Notes: generated from the sequence alone by a model not told the origin. DNA of 64,000 bases from JBBRZM01 sp963813635 (GCA_963813635.1 CAWEZO010000012.1:1-64000), one strand, 5' to 3'. Positions 1 through 10,385 are shown, counted from the stretch's first letter. Program-made: numbers and translations.

Positions 1-1
1 C

Positions 2-619
2 ACGTTCATCGCCGTCGGCTATTCGATGGGCGGCCCGATCGCCCAGTCGCGGCACTGCCACCCGGAGCGCGTCCATGGCGCTGTGCGCCACCGGCCGCAA
101 CTTCCGCGGTCATCCCCGTATGCGTCTCAACTTCGACGTGCTGGGCGTCGTCGGATTCGCGGTGCGCCTGATGCCGCGGCCGGTGTGGCGCCTGGCCGAA
201 GGTTTGCTGGCGCGGCGTGTTGTCGATCTCCGTGGAAACCGAGTGGAAGGTGCCGAGTTCCGGCGCAACGACCCGGTGACGCTCATCGAGGCAGCCCAGG
301 CCCTCGGCCACTTCACATCGCGTGAAACCGGGCATCGGCGCGGTCGACGTCCCGACCGCGGTGATCGTGACCACACACGACCGGCTCGTCGACAGAGCGC
401 CAGCGCAAGCTCGCCGCAGCCGTGTCCGGCGCCACGGTGTACGAAATCGACGGTGACCACCCGGTCGGTGTGCGGGAGCCCGATCGCTTCGCGCCCGTGC
501 TGCTGGAGGCCTGCATCGACGTCGCGAAACCGGGAACGGGCGAGCGCGTAGCGACTGCCAAGCGCTCCCGGCGTCAGACGGAGAGGATCGACACGCCCGC
601 GGTTCCGGGCGCGCCGTAG
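2..619 (+). CDS. alpha/beta hydrolase, 5'-partial, frameshifted
   Basis: The window opens inside an alpha/beta-hydrolase-fold gene. The nucleophile elbow GYSMGG is read from position 2. The acid is probably the Asp of TTHDRLV near 380-400, and the His lies in DGDHPV near 455. These three pieces lie in different frames, so about three single-base frameshifts are needed (near 70, 330 and 400). The last 46 bases overlap the convergent thiolase-fold gene, so the true stop may be earlier than 619. The substrate cannot be told from the sequence. It may belong to the catabolic cluster that follows. Confidence 0.7.
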
Positions 620-1713
620 AGCTGCGTATAGCCGACCTTCGGACTCCCGGGCACCTGCCGGTCGCCCGCTTGACCGCGCAGCTGGAGCACGACCTCGTGC
701 ACCTGGCGGAGGCCGGATGCGCCGATCGGTTCGCCGTTCGCGATGAGCCCGCCATCGGTGTTGACGGGCAGGGGACCGCCGATCTCGAGCGCGCCGTTAG
801 CCACGCGTGCCTCCTGATCGCCGGCTCGCAGAAGCCGTTCTCGGCGAGGTGGATCACCTCGGCACCGGCGTCAGTGTCCTGCAGCTGGATCACGTCGACG
901 TCCTCGGGGCCCAGCCCGGCCATCTCGAACGCGACGTGCGAAGCGTCGACCGTCGGACCCACGGTTTCCTCGATCGGGAGCCACGGGCGGTGCACCTCGA
1001 ACGCGCCGAGTCGGCGAGTCCGCACGGTCGTGGCGCGCAGGTAGATCGGCGTGTCGGTGTAGCGGTGCGCATGCTCGGCGCGACACAGCACCACCGCCGC
1101 GGCGCCTTCGTCGGGAGTGCAGAACATGTACTGCGTGAGCGGGTAGTTCAGCATCGGCGATTCGAGAATCTCGTCCTCGGAGAGCGGCTTGCGTCGAAAC
1201 GCGTTCGGGTTCAACGCGCCGTTGCGGTAGTTCTTCGCCGCGACCTTGGCCAGGGTCTCGCGTGAGATCCCGTGGTCGTGCATGTACTTGTTGATCTTCA
1301 TACCGAAGAACTTGGTCGTCACGAACTGGCCGACCTCGCCGTACCACGACGGGCAGGCGTACAGGCGCGGATCGGCGCTGAACGCGCCGGGATGTGCTTG
1401 TCCATCCCGACCGCGATGCCGAGGTCACGTCGCCGAGACGGATCGTGTTGGCCGCGAGCGTGAGGGCACTCGCGGCGGTTGCGCACCCGTTGTATACGTC
1501 GGTGAACGGGATCCCGGTGAGGCCCAGGAGCGCGACGACTGCATCCGGGTTGTCCACCTCGTAGCTGCCTCCGAACGCGAACTGGATGTCGCGCCATTCG
1601 ACGCCGGCGTCCGCGAGCGCGCGGCGGATCGCGATCGCGCCCATGTCGATGCCCGTCACACCAGAGAAGCGGCCGAACGGATGCATGCCCACACCGACGA
1701 TCGCGACATCCAT
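574..1713 (-). CDS. thiolase-fold protein (SCP-x/Ltp type), frameshifted
   Basis: Non-decarboxylating thiolase superfamily protein, about 380 aa. It starts MDVAIVGVGMHPFG and has the nucleophile-loop motif NGCATAASAL. The C-terminal loop reads NGEPIGASG, with Glu where ordinary thiolases have the His of GHP. A DUF35 protein lies 13 bp upstream in the same operon. Thiolase-fold proteins paired with DUF35 partners include the Ltp2-ChsH2 retro-aldolase of steroid side-chain degradation. An aldolase-type C-C cleavage of a beta-hydroxyacyl-CoA is therefore as plausible as thiolysis; this is inference. Two frameshifts (near 1405 and 812) split the reading frame. Start ATG at 1713. Confidence 0.8.
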
Positions 1714-1726
1714 GCCTGTGCCCCTT

Positions 1727-2179
1727 CTACTCAGCAGACGGCCGGAACGCGAACGTCACGACCTCGTTGCCGTCGTCGTCGATGCGGAACGGTATGAGCA
1801 CGAGCTCCATCTCCATGCCCGGCACGAGCACGTCGGGATCGGACTCGGTGAGGCGTGACTCCACCTTCACCTCACCGGGAAGCTCGACGTAGCCGACGCC
1901 GAAGGGAACGAACGCGTCCCCGGTCGGCCCCGCATACGGGGGCGACGGAGGCGGGAAGTGCTGTGTGGTCCAGGCCCACAGCCGGCCGCGTCGAGACAGC
2001 AGGTGCTCGACCATCTCGGTCGACGCGCAGCGCGGGCACGAGTCCTGCGCGGGAAAGGTGACGATGCCGCACGCGCGGCAGCGGCTCCCGATCAGCTGCG
2101 GCTCGTCGCTCGGCCAGGTGAAGATGCCTTCCGCGACGGGGACTTCCGCCATCACGTGCTCCATTTCGTCGGTGCCCAC
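1727..2179 (-). CDS. DUF35 OB-fold protein with zinc ribbon
   Basis: Intact protein of 150 aa. A rubredoxin-like zinc ribbon (CRAC...CPRC, residues about 34-51) precedes an OB-fold with the typical stretch FVPFGVGYVELPGEVKVESR. Members of this family bind acyl-CoA or scaffold a thiolase-fold partner. The gene sits between the FadD3-like ligase (18 bp upstream) and the thiolase-fold gene (13 bp downstream), all on the minus strand, so the three form one operon. GTG at 2179 gives the longest form; ATG at 2164 or 2152 are alternative starts. It is probably the obligate partner of the neighbouring thiolase-fold enzyme. Confidence 0.85.
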   Translation of the reverse strand: MGTDEMEHVMAEVPVAEGIFTWPSDEPQLIGSRCRACGIVTFPAQDSCPRCASTEMVEHLLSRRGRLWAWTTQHFPPPSPPYAGPTGDAFVPFGVGYVELPGEVKVESRLTESDPDVLVPGMEMELVLIPFRIDDDGNEVVTFAFRPSAE

Positions 2180-2197
2180 CCTGGGGGTGCGTCGCCG

Positions 2198-3778
2198 TCA
2201 TGACGGCACCGAACGCGCTCGCAACTCGTCCTTGACGACCTTGCCGGTCGCGTTCACGGGCAGCGCATCGAGGAACTCGACCGAGCGCGGCACCTTGAAG
2301 TTGGCCAGCTCGCCGCGGGCCCACTCGATGATCGCCGCCGCCTCGATCGGTGGACCGGGCTCGAGCACGACGAATGCCTTCGCGACTTCACCGAGACGCT
2401 CGTCCGGCACTCCGATCACCGCCACCTGCGCGATGCGCGGGTGGCGCAGCATCAGGTTCTCGATCTCGGCGGGGTACGCGTTGAATCCGCCCACGATGAA
2501 CATGTCCTTGATGCGCCCGACGATCCGCAGGTACCCGTCGGCGTCGATGGTGCCCAGGTCACCCGTGTGCAGCCACCCGTCGGCGTCGATCGCGGTGGCG
2601 GTCGCTTCCGCGTCATCGAGATACCCGCGGGTCACGGTCTCGCCGCGCACCACGACTTCGCCCGTCTCCCCCGTCGCGACGTCGTCGCCGGACTCGGTCA
2701 CGATCCGAACCTCGAACCCGGGCCACGGGACGCCCACGGTCGTCGCGATGTGTTCGAAGTCGTCGTCGGGCCGGCAGCCGGTGACCGTGCCGGCTTCCGT
2801 CAGCCCGTATCCGGTGAGGATGCGCTCGAACGGCAGCTCTTCGCGCATCCGCCGGATCAGTTCCACAGGGATGTCGGCTGCGCCGGTTACCCCGACCCGC
2901 AGGCTCGAGATGTCGCGGCCCGAGCGGTCTGGATGGTCGAGCAGTGAGTAGTAGATCGTAGGCGGTCCCGGAAGCACGGAGATCCGCTCGCGTTCGACGA
3001 GCTCGAGCACGACCCCGGCGTCGAACACGGCGAGCGGGAAGATCGTCGCGCCGCGCATGAGGCACGCGAGGCATCCGGCTTTGTATCCGAAGATGTGGAA
3101 GAACGGATTCGCGATCAGGTAGCGGTCGCCGGGACGGAGGTCAGCCCAGTCGCACCAATCGAGATACGCGCGCAACGTCTGGCCGTGGGTCATCACGACG
3201 CCCTTCGGACTACCGGTGGTTCCCGACGTGAAGACGACGTCGCTCAGATCGTCGGGACCGATCGACACGACGCGCGCATCGAGATCGGCGACAGGCACCG
3301 CGCGGCCCCGGGCGACGAAGTCGTCCCAGGCGATCGACGCACTGTCGGGCTCACCGGTAAGCAGGATCGTGTCCTCGAGCGCGACGAGGTCGACACCGGC
3401 GCCCGCGAGCAGTGCCGGGTAATCGGTGTCGAGGAACCCGCGCACCGTGAAGAGTGCGCGCGCGCCGCTGCGCTCGAGGATGAAGGACGCTTCGGCGCCG
3501 CGAAACCGTGTGTTGATCGGGACGAGCGCGCCGCCCGCGGTCGTCACCCCGAGCGCAGCAACGATCCACTCCAGCGAGTTCGGCGCCCAGATGGCCACAC
3601 GATCGCCGCGCTCGATGCCGGACGCCAGGAGCGCACACGCGGTGGCGTCGACCATGCGTCGAAGAGTTGCGAAGTCGATGCGCCGACTCCCGTCCACCAC
3701 TGCCTCGGCGCGGCCGCACCGACTCGCCGCATCGCGGACCATGGCAGGAATCGTCGGCCAGATAACGTCGCTGCGCAC
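2198..3778 (-). CDS. acyl-CoA synthetase, FadD3-like
   Basis: Intact 526-aa AMP-forming acyl-CoA ligase (ANL superfamily). It has the P-loop-like FTSGTTGSPKGVV (about residue 185), the YGLTEAG motif, HTGDLG, and the C-terminal catalytic Lys in NATGKV. The segments NPFFHIFGYKAGCLACL and VLPGPPTIYYSLLDHP match, from memory, mycobacterial FadD3, which activates the steroid C/D-ring propionate HIP. That makes a polycyclic propionate-type acid a reasonable substrate guess. GTG start at 3778. It is the first gene of the ligase/DUF35/thiolase-fold operon, with an RAGAATG-type motif 67-81 bp upstream. Confidence 0.85.
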   Translation of the reverse strand: MRSDVIWPTIPAMVRDAASRCGRAEAVVDGSRRIDFATLRRMVDATACALLASGIERGDRVAIWAPNSLEWIVAALGVTTAGGALVPINTRFRGAEASFILERSGARALFTVRGFLDTDYPALLAGAGVDLVALEDTILLTGEPDSASIAWDDFVARGRAVPVADLDARVVSIGPDDLSDVVFTSGTTGSPKGVVMTHGQTLRAYLDWCDWADLRPGDRYLIANPFFHIFGYKAGCLACLMRGATIFPLAVFDAGVVLELVERERISVLPGPPTIYYSLLDHPDRSGRDISSLRVGVTGAADIPVELIRRMREELPFERILTGYGLTEAGTVTGCRPDDDFEHIATTVGVPWPGFEVRIVTESGDDVATGETGEVVVRGETVTRGYLDDAEATATAIDADGWLHTGDLGTIDADGYLRIVGRIKDMFIVGGFNAYPAEIENLMLRHPRIAQVAVIGVPDERLGEVAKAFVVLEPGPPIEAAAIIEWARGELANFKVPRSVEFLDALPVNATGKVVKDELRARSVPS

Positions 3779-3844
3779 CCCGTGTCCCCCGTCGCGGCAT
3801 CGAGAACGCTACTAACGTAGCGCGAGAGGACTCTTTCAACAATC

Positions 3845-3859
3845 GGATACGGCATTCTC
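3845..3859. promoter_or_regulatory. cluster A operator-like motif, site a
   Basis: Read on the minus strand this is GAGAATGCCGTATCC, a match to the RAGAATGnCATTnYC pattern shared by intergenic regions of cluster A. It lies upstream of the FadD3-like gene. The rest of the 226-bp gap to the next gene (3779-4004) shows nothing else recognisable. Confidence 0.4.
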
Positions 3860-4004
3860 GCAGCGGGTGGACGCCTCCCGCGAGGCTGATGCGGCGCATC
3901 GTCTGCGTGTGACCGTGGTAGTCGTTGATCGGGTTGTGCATGGTGCCGACGACGCGGAGCGTGTGCGGCGATGGCCGTCGTCAGTATCGTCGAAGCGGCC
4001 GTCG

Positions 4005-5651
4005 TCACCGCCCCCCGGCACGCAACTGCCGGCGGAGATCGACCTTGCGGACCTTGCCCGAGGCGGTGCGCGGGAAGTCCTCAACGGTCCGCAGCTCCTC
4101 GGGCCACTTCTGGCGCGCCAGGCCGATCCGTTCGAGCTCGGCGGTGATGACGCTCAGGTCGACGGACTCCACGCCGGGTACGAGCCGCATGACTGCGCAC
4201 GCGTGCTCACCCAGCCGTTCGTCGGGTACGGCGACCACCGCGACCTCGGCCACCTGCGGGAGCATCCCGATGGACTCCTCGATCTCCGCGGCGGAGATGT
4301 TCTCGCCACCGCGAATGATCACGTCCTTCACTCGGTCGGTGATCGTGAGGAAGCCTGCCGCATCAAGGACACCCATGTCACCGCTGCGGTACCAGCCATC
4401 GCCGTCGAACATCTCTCCAGTAAGCGCCGGATCGGCGTAGCCGACGCACAGATCGGGGCCACGCGACCAGATCTCGCCGGCCTCGCCGGACGCGGCCGGC
4501 GCGCCGTCGTCGCCGAGCAGGCGGATCTCGACTCCTCTCATCGGGGCGCCGTCGGTCGCGTGGCGCTTGTCGGCGGGGTCGTCGAAGGAGCAGCCCGTGA
4601 CCGAGGGATGCTCGGTCGACCCGTAGGCACGCACGATGGAGATGCCATGCGACGCGGCTCGCTCCGCCAGCGCGATCGGCACCGGCGCGCCGCCCAAGCC
4701 GACGCGACGCATGCGCCGGGCGTGCTCGGGCGAAAACGCCGGATGGTCGAGAAGGCTTGCGAGGAAGATGGACGCGCCCGTGCCGGCGCCGACGTCGGCA
4801 TCGAGCATGATCTGGAGAACGCGTGCCGCGTCCCACCGATCGATCAGATGGATGTCCTCGCCGATGTCCATTGGTGCCAGTACCGCACCGAGCATGCCGG
4901 TCGCGTGGGCCACCGGTGAACCCATGAGGGTCGCCGATCCGGGCGTGATCCATAAGCGCATGTGCCACAGCTCCGCGACCAGCGTGCGGTGGCTGTGCAT
5001 CACACCCTTCGGATCGCTCGTCGTGCCGGAGGTGTACGCCAGCACGCACACGTCATCGCAGTCCGCGGTACCGATCGCCGCGGCGGGCGCCGCCGCGTCG
5101 ACGACATCCCACGGCACGCGCCTCACCCGGGAGTGCGGCGGGCCCTCCGCCGATCCAACCACGAGGTGCAGCTCCAGATCCGCCAACTCGTCGGGCGCCG
5201 CGCCGTCGACGACGTCGAGGTAGTCGACGTGTCCGTAGCGATCCGCGGAGATATAGGCCCGTGCGCGGCTCTGCCCGAGGATGAAGCGCACCTCCTTGTG
5301 ACCGTAGATGTGCACGATCGGCACGAGGACGTACCCGCCCATCGCGAGGCCGTAGAAGGCGACGACCGCTTCCCTCCAATTCGGCAGCTGGAACGCGACG
5401 ACGTCACCCGGCTCGAGTCCGCTCTCGGCCAGGACCGTGACCAACCGCAGCGCATCGGCTCGGATCTCCGCATAGGTGCCGTGCCACGGCCGCGATTCGG
5501 ACCAGATGTGCACCCCGGCGTCCGGGGCGGCGCACAGGCAGCGATCGACGAGCGCGCCGAGCGTCTCGTCGCTCCACCATCCCTCCGCGAGGTAGCGCTC
5601 GCGGAGCGCGGCCGGCACCTGCCGCCGCGGCCAGCGCTCGTCCTTCGCCAT
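4005..5651 (-). CDS. AMP-dependent acyl-CoA ligase
   Basis: Intact ANL-superfamily CoA ligase, about 548 aa from the ATG at 5651. A TTG at 5675 would add eight residues. Visible motifs are YTSGTTSDPKGVMHSH, the adenylate-binding YGSTEHP, YRSGDMG and the C-terminal TASGKVRK with the catalytic Lys. The N-terminus (WPRRQVPAALRERYLAEGWW) and the GGENISAAEIEE segment fit the cyclohexanecarboxylate/FadD13-like group of ligases. It presumably activates a second carboxylic acid in the same pathway. It is transcribed away from the KshB-like reductase gene across a 96-bp gap. Confidence 0.8.
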   Translation of the reverse strand: MAKDERWPRRQVPAALRERYLAEGWWSDETLGALVDRCLCAAPDAGVHIWSESRPWHGTYAEIRADALRLVTVLAESGLEPGDVVAFQLPNWREAVVAFYGLAMGGYVLVPIVHIYGHKEVRFILGQSRARAYISADRYGHVDYLDVVDGAAPDELADLELHLVVGSAEGPPHSRVRRVPWDVVDAAAPAAAIGTADCDDVCVLAYTSGTTSDPKGVMHSHRTLVAELWHMRLWITPGSATLMGSPVAHATGMLGAVLAPMDIGEDIHLIDRWDAARVLQIMLDADVGAGTGASIFLASLLDHPAFSPEHARRMRRVGLGGAPVPIALAERAASHGISIVRAYGSTEHPSVTGCSFDDPADKRHATDGAPMRGVEIRLLGDDGAPAASGEAGEIWSRGPDLCVGYADPALTGEMFDGDGWYRSGDMGVLDAAGFLTITDRVKDVIIRGGENISAAEIEESIGMLPQVAEVAVVAVPDERLGEHACAVMRLVPGVESVDLSVITAELERIGLARQKWPEELRTVEDFPRTASGKVRKVDLRRQLRAGGR

Positions 5652-5747
5652 CCGCCCCGAACCCCCGATCACCAATGGAGAATCCGACTAGCGTCCAAAG
5701 AGAGTGTAGTTATCATTGCGTCGAGCCGGCCGATCGGGGAACCGTTG

Positions 5748-6774
5748 ATGCTGCCCGACCACGAGTACCACGAGCTTGCGGTGGTCGATGTCGTCGACGA
5801 GACCGCCGACACCCGGTCCTTCGTCCTCGACATCCCGCCGGAGCTCGCGCAGACGTTTGCGTATGCCGCCGGGCAGTTCTGCACGTTCCGGGCGACGATC
5901 GACGGTGAGTCGGTCGTGCGTTGCTACTCGATGTCGAGCTCGCCCGACATCGGCGACCCGTTCACCACGACGGTGAAGCGCGTGCCCGGCGGCCGCATGT
6001 CGAACTGGATGAACGACGCGCTCTCCCCGGGCTCGTCAGTCGAGGTGATGCGCCCCACCGGGCTCTTCGTGCTGCGGGACAGCGACGTTCCGATCGTCGC
6101 CTTCGCCGGCGGCAGCGGCATCACACCGGTGATCTCGATCATCAAGAGCGCACTCGCCACGACGACGCGCCCGATCCTGCTCGTCTACGCGAACCGGAGT
6201 GCCGACTCGGTCATCTTCAGCGAGGAGCTCGAGCGGCTGCGCACGGTGTACCGCGGGCGGCTCTCCGTCCATCATCACCTCGACTCCGAACACGGCTTCC
6301 TTGATCCCGCGCAGTGCGCCGCATTGGTGAGCGAGGACACTCACGTCGATTTCTACATCTGCGGTCCGAGCCCGTACATGGACATCGTCGAAGCCGGCCT
6401 CTCGATGCTGGGGGTCGCGCCGGCCCAGCTGTTCATCGAACGGTTCGTCGTCCCCGAGACGCGCCATCGAGTCGGTCATCGAGTCGGACTCCCCCGCCCC
6501 CGACTCGCTCGTGATCCGCCTCGACCGCCGGAAGCACACGATTCCGTATCACGCCGGCGACACGGTGCTCGAGGCGGCGCGGCGCGGCGGTTTGCGCCCG
6601 CCGTTCTCGTGCGAGGCGGGGAACTGCGCGACGTGCATGGCTCATCTCGACAAGGGATCAGTCACGATGCGCGTGAACAACGCGCTGTCGACGGACGAGC
6701 TCGAGGACGGGTGGGTCCTCACGTGCCAGTCGATTCCGACGAGCGCCGAGGTGGTCGTGGACTACGACGGGTGA
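5748..6774 (+). CDS. KshB-like ferredoxin reductase, frameshifted
   Basis: Rieske-oxygenase reductase component of about 340 aa. It has an FAD-binding stretch CYSMSSSP, an NAD-binding region with GGSGITPVISI and YICGPSPYM, and a C-terminal plant-type [2Fe-2S] domain with CEAGNCATC and a distant Cys in LTCQS. The domain order and these motifs resemble KshB, the reductase of 3-ketosteroid 9-alpha-hydroxylase. It could feed electrons to the Rieske oxygenase at 10389. One frameshift near 6465 separates the reductase body from the ferredoxin domain. The 3' end overlaps the convergent CoA transferase gene by 13 bp. Confidence 0.85.
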
Positions 6775-7916
6775 TCGCGTGTCAGGGCCCGTCGTCCGAG
6801 GAGCTCCGACGTGTGCTCGTGCACACGCGGCGGCACGCGGTACTCCTGTCCCGCGTCCGTGCATCTGATCGGGTTCCCGATCAGGCGCAACGGCCCGTCA
6901 TCCGTCGCGATGGATACGACCATGTCGCGCGAAAGCACGAGCTCGCTGTCGAGCGCGTCGCCGAGCTCCGTCACCACCCCCGCCGCGATGCCGAGGGGGC
7001 GCAGGCGTTGCTCCCACTCCACGGCCGGAGCATCCATGAACCGTGCCGAGAGGAGGGCGAGCAGCTCTTCGCGATGTTCGAACCGCGCGTGCATAGTCGC
7101 GAACCGAGGATCGCCGGCCCATTGCGGGCGGTCGATCTCCGCGCACAGCCGCCGCCAGAACTCGTCGCCCGTTACGAACAGCGCGAGGTACCCGGAGGCC
7201 GTCTCGAACAGCTGCGCCGGCACATAGAAGTTGTGCGCCCCGAGCGGCTGACGTTGCGGCGCGGCGCCGCCGTTCAGGTACGCCGCGGCCTTGTAATTGA
7301 GCTGCGAGAGCATGACGTCGAAGAGCGAGACGTCGACCTGGCCCCCTCGTCCCTCGACCACCTTTGCGAGCAGGCCGAGCGCGGCCATGATGCCCGCCGA
7401 GTTGTCGACGGCCGAGTAGCCGACGAGCGTGGGCGGGCCGTCGGGCTCACCCGTCAACGCGGCGACTCCGAGACGGGCCTGGATCACGTAGTCGAACGCC
7501 GGCCACTCCGCCGCGGGACCCTCGAGCCCGTATCCCGTGAGGGCGACGCACACGATCTTCGGGTTGAAACGACGCAACGACTCGTAGTCGAGTTTGAGGC
7601 TCCTGATCGTGGACGGGCGGAGGTTGACGAGCAATGCGTGCGACGTCTGCACGAGCGCTCCGAGTTCCTGTTGCCCCTCGGCTGTGGTGAGATCGATGTG
7701 CACGCTCCGCTTGTTGCGGTTGAGACTCGCGAAGTAGACGTTGTGCTCGTCAACGAATTGCGACCCGACCTGACGCGACAGGTCGCCTTGGATCGGCTCG
7801 ATCTTGATCACGTCGGCGCCGAGGTCCGCGAGCAACATCGTCCCGTACGGGCCTGCGAGGATGTGGCCGACTTCGAGCACGCGGATTCCCGCGAGCGGCC
7901 CCGGCGCCGGGCTCAC
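6762..7916 (-). CDS. CaiB/BaiF family CoA transferase
   Basis: Intact 384-aa class III CoA transferase. It begins with the characteristic GIRVLEVGHILAGPYGTMLLADLGADVIKIE. The catalytic Asp of this family usually follows at about residue 150-170, and the segment YVIQARLGVAALTG fits that region. It would move CoA between acids without ATP. The GTG start overlaps the stop of the LLM oxidoreductase (GTGA), so the two are translationally coupled on the minus strand. Confidence 0.85.
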   Translation of the reverse strand: MSPAPGPLAGIRVLEVGHILAGPYGTMLLADLGADVIKIEPIQGDLSRQVGSQFVDEHNVYFASLNRNKRSVHIDLTTAEGQQELGALVQTSHALLVNLRPSTIRSLKLDYESLRRFNPKIVCVALTGYGLEGPAAEWPAFDYVIQARLGVAALTGEPDGPPTLVGYSAVDNSAGIMAALGLLAKVVEGRGGQVDVSLFDVMLSQLNYKAAAYLNGGAAPQRQPLGAHNFYVPAQLFETASGYLALFVTGDEFWRRLCAEIDRPQWAGDPRFATMHARFEHREELLALLSARFMDAPAVEWEQRLRPLGIAAGVVTELGDALDSELVLSRDMVVSIATDDGPLRLIGNPIRCTDAGQEYRVPPRVHEHTSELLGRRALTRDHPS

Positions 7917-8869
7917 AGCTCGGGACAGAGTGAGGAGAGCAACGCGAGGGTTCGGTTTCGCGATTCGATGCGCGCTTCACGATCGGGTCCGAGTGGCAGG
8001 ACGCGGACCGCCAGGTCGGTCACACCCGCATCACTGAAGCTGCGGAGACGATCGACGACTGCCGACTCGTCCCCGCCGGCGAGGAGGTCGCCGACGTCCG
8101 TCGCATCGCCGTGCTCGAGCAGCCGCTGGTAGTTCGGCGAATACTCGGCCTCTCCCAGGGCCCGGTTCGCCCATGCCGCGCGCCGCGTCCACCTCGTCGT
8201 TGCGGCACAACGCGACCGGGACACCCGCGACGATGCGCGGCATCGGTCGCCCCGCCGACGACGCGGCGCCGGTGAGACGCGGGAGCACGTGCTCACCGAT
8301 GGAGCGCTCGTCGGCCATCCAGAGAATCGTCCCGGACGCAAGCTCTCCGGCGACGCGGAGCATCACGGGCGCGAGAGCGGCGAGGAGTATGGGCGTCGGG
8401 ACGATGTTCGTGACGTCGAGCGGGTTGTGCACGCGGTAATCGTCGTTCTCGACGTCGACCGGGCCGGGTCCCGCGAAGGCGGCGTTCAAGCACCTCGAGG
8501 TAGTTGCGGACGAGGCGGGCCGGCCGCTCGTAGGCGAGGCCGAGCATGTCGGCGACGATCCAATGGTGGGACGGGCCGAGGCCCAGGGTGAAGCGACCCT
8601 CGCACACCGCCTGGTTCGACAGTGCCTGCTGCGCCATCGCAACCGGGTGACGCGGTCTGGATCGGCATCACCGCAGTCCCGAGCTCGATGCTCGACGTGA
8701 CCTGGCCCATCAAGGCGATCGCGGTGAGCGCGTCGAAGTCGTTCGGGACCTGCGGCACCCAAATCGAGCTGAAGCCCGCCTGTTCGGCCGACTCGGCAGC
8801 GGCGAGGAGCCTCGCGACCTTGTCGCCGTACTGGCCCTTCTCCGGGCCGACCATGAGGCCGATCCGCAC
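7913..8869 (-). CDS. LLM-class F420-dependent oxidoreductase, frameshifted
   Basis: Luciferase-like monooxygenase family, about 315 aa. It starts with GTG at 8869 behind an AGGAG with six-base spacing and reads MRIGLMVGPEKGQYGDKV. The family signatures IELGTAVMPIQT and FTLGLGPSHHWIV are present. LLM proteins in actinobacteria usually use F420 or FMN. Three frameshifts (near 8645, 8480 and 8170) divide it into four frame segments that together form one complete protein. It is coupled to the CoA transferase downstream. A cluster A motif lies about 60 bp upstream of the start. Confidence 0.8.
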
Positions 8870-8928
8870 CTGGTGCTCCTTCCCACGAGCGGCGTCGCAG
8901 CGCGACCCTAACGAGGTGGCACCTCTGT

Positions 8929-8943
8929 GGCAATGACATTCTC
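8929..8943. promoter_or_regulatory. cluster A operator-like motif, site b
   Basis: GGCAATGACATTCTC on the plus strand; its reverse is GAGAATGTCATTGCC, centred on the palindrome AATG-T-CATT. It sits in the 151-bp divergent promoter region between the LLM/CoA-transferase operon and the SDR/Rieske operon. It is one of the best matches to the shared pattern. Confidence 0.5.
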
Positions 8944-9020
8944 GTCTGGCGAGAGTCAGGCTTGCGCACAATTCGGTGATGGGCGATACTCCCGTGACGC
9001 GGACGTCCGAGGGGAGCACA

Positions 9021-9764
9021 ATGAGCCGGGTCGCGGTGGTCACCGGCGCCGCATCGGGCATCGGCCTCGCAGTGGGCCAACGCCTCGCAACCATTGGGCA
9101 CCGGGTCGCGCTGTTCGACCTCGACGGCGACACCGTGACGCCTGCCGCCGACGACCTGCGGCGCGATGGCTCGGAGGCAATGGGCGTCAAGGTCGACGTC
9201 ACCGACCGGGCGGCGGTCGACGACGCGATGTCGAAGGTTCGTGGTGAGTTCGGCCCGATCGAGATCATCGTCACGAGCGCCGGTTTCGACGAGTTCGAGT
9301 CGTTCACCGACATCACCACCGAAGCGTGGGAGCGCATGCTCGCGGTCAACCTCACCGGCACGTTTCACTGCCTGCAGGCGGCGATCCCCGACATGCTGGC
9401 GGCGCAATGGGGCCGGATCGTGACGATCTCGTCGTCGAGCGCGCAGTCGGGCGCCGCGCGCATGGCGCACTACGTCGCTTCGAAGGGCGGCGTCATCGGG
9501 CTCACGAAGGCGTTGGCGATCGAGTACGCGCCGAACGGCATCACCGTGAACACGATCCCACCAGGATTCATCGACACGCCGATGGCCCGCCGGGCGGAGG
9601 CACGCGGTGACCTCCCGAGCATCGACGCGGTCGCGGCCCGCACTCCTGTCCGGAGGGCGGGAACACCCGAAGACATCGCGGCTGCCTGCGCGTTCATCTG
9701 CTCCGACGAGGCGGGATACATCACGGGTCAGCTGATCGGTGTCAACGGCGGTTGGTACGTGTGA
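9021..9764 (+). CDS. short-chain dehydrogenase/reductase
   Basis: Intact 247-aa SDR. It has the cofactor-binding TGAASGIG, the NAG-equivalent written as TSAG, and the catalytic tetrad Ser (ISSSSA) with YVASKGG (YxxxK). It ends with the usual GQLIGVNGGWYV tail. The start is ATG 9021 behind GGGGAG; an upstream in-frame ATG at 8976 is less likely. It opens a plus-strand operon with the decarboxylase-like protein, Rieske oxygenase, small protein and amidohydrolase, all joined by overlaps or 3-bp gaps. It probably oxidises a hydroxyacyl-CoA or cyclic alcohol intermediate. Confidence 0.85.
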   Translation: MSRVAVVTGAASGIGLAVGQRLATIGHRVALFDLDGDTVTPAADDLRRDGSEAMGVKVDVTDRAAVDDAMSKVRGEFGPIEIIVTSAGFDEFESFTDITTEAWERMLAVNLTGTFHCLQAAIPDMLAAQWGRIVTISSSSAQSGAARMAHYVASKGGVIGLTKALAIEYAPNGITVNTIPPGFIDTPMARRAEARGDLPSIDAVAARTPVRRAGTPEDIAAACAFICSDEAGYITGQLIGVNGGWYV

Positions 9765-10385
9765 GCGACGACGCCGAGCTCCCTCGCCTCGCTCCCCTTC
9801 CACGGGAGCAGTGGGACGACGACGTCCGCGCGGCGCTGCTCTGTCGGATTCACGCCGGAGGTCGCGGCGCGCTTCTTCTCCACGGGCCCGGACGCGATCC
9901 CGATGCCGAACGTCCTCAGCACGATGATGCACCACCCGGCGCTCGCCGGTCCGTTCCTCGCCTACAACCAGGTGCTGCTCCAAACCCCCGCGCTCGATCC
10001 CCGCCAGCGCGAGCTCATGGTCCTGCGAGTCGCGTGGCGGACGCGCGCCCGCTACGAGTGGGCACAGCACGTACGACTGGCGGCAGGGGTCGGCATCACA
10101 CCCGAGGAGATCGAGGCGATCGCAACCGGCGCCGACGCCGAGATATGGACACCGCTCGAAGCCGAGCTGCTTTCTGCCGCGGACCAGCTCATCGATCGCT
10201 ACCGCATCGACGACGACACGTGGCGCCGATTGGCGGAGCAGTTGGACGACCGTCAGCTCGTGGAGCTCGTGTTCGTCGTCGGCACGTATACCGGGCTGGC
10301 GATGGCGTTCAACAGCTTCGGACTGCAGCTCGACCCGGATCTACGCGGAATTGTGACCACATCAGTTCCCGAGTTCGAGGAGTAA
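9761..10385 (+). CDS. carboxymuconolactone decarboxylase family protein, frameshifted
   Basis: AhpD/CMD-like protein of about 208 aa, starting at GTG 9761 with a GTGA overlap of the SDR stop. The all-helical CMD core is seen in RQRELMVLRVAWRTRARYEWAQHVRLA. The CxxC pair of AhpD-type peroxidases is absent; the same place reads YEWAQH. It is therefore more like the CMD-like proteins that accompany ring-cleavage or Rieske systems. One frameshift near 9840 joins REQWDDDVRAALL to GFTPEVAARFF. Confidence 0.75.

Noticed and set aside
4962..8132. A 1056-codon open frame on the plus strand
   Set aside because: Only 5748 to about 6465 encodes a recognisable protein (the reductase). The rest is antisense to clear minus-strand genes and is low-complexity Arg/His/Asp-rich, as expected for GC-rich shadow frames.
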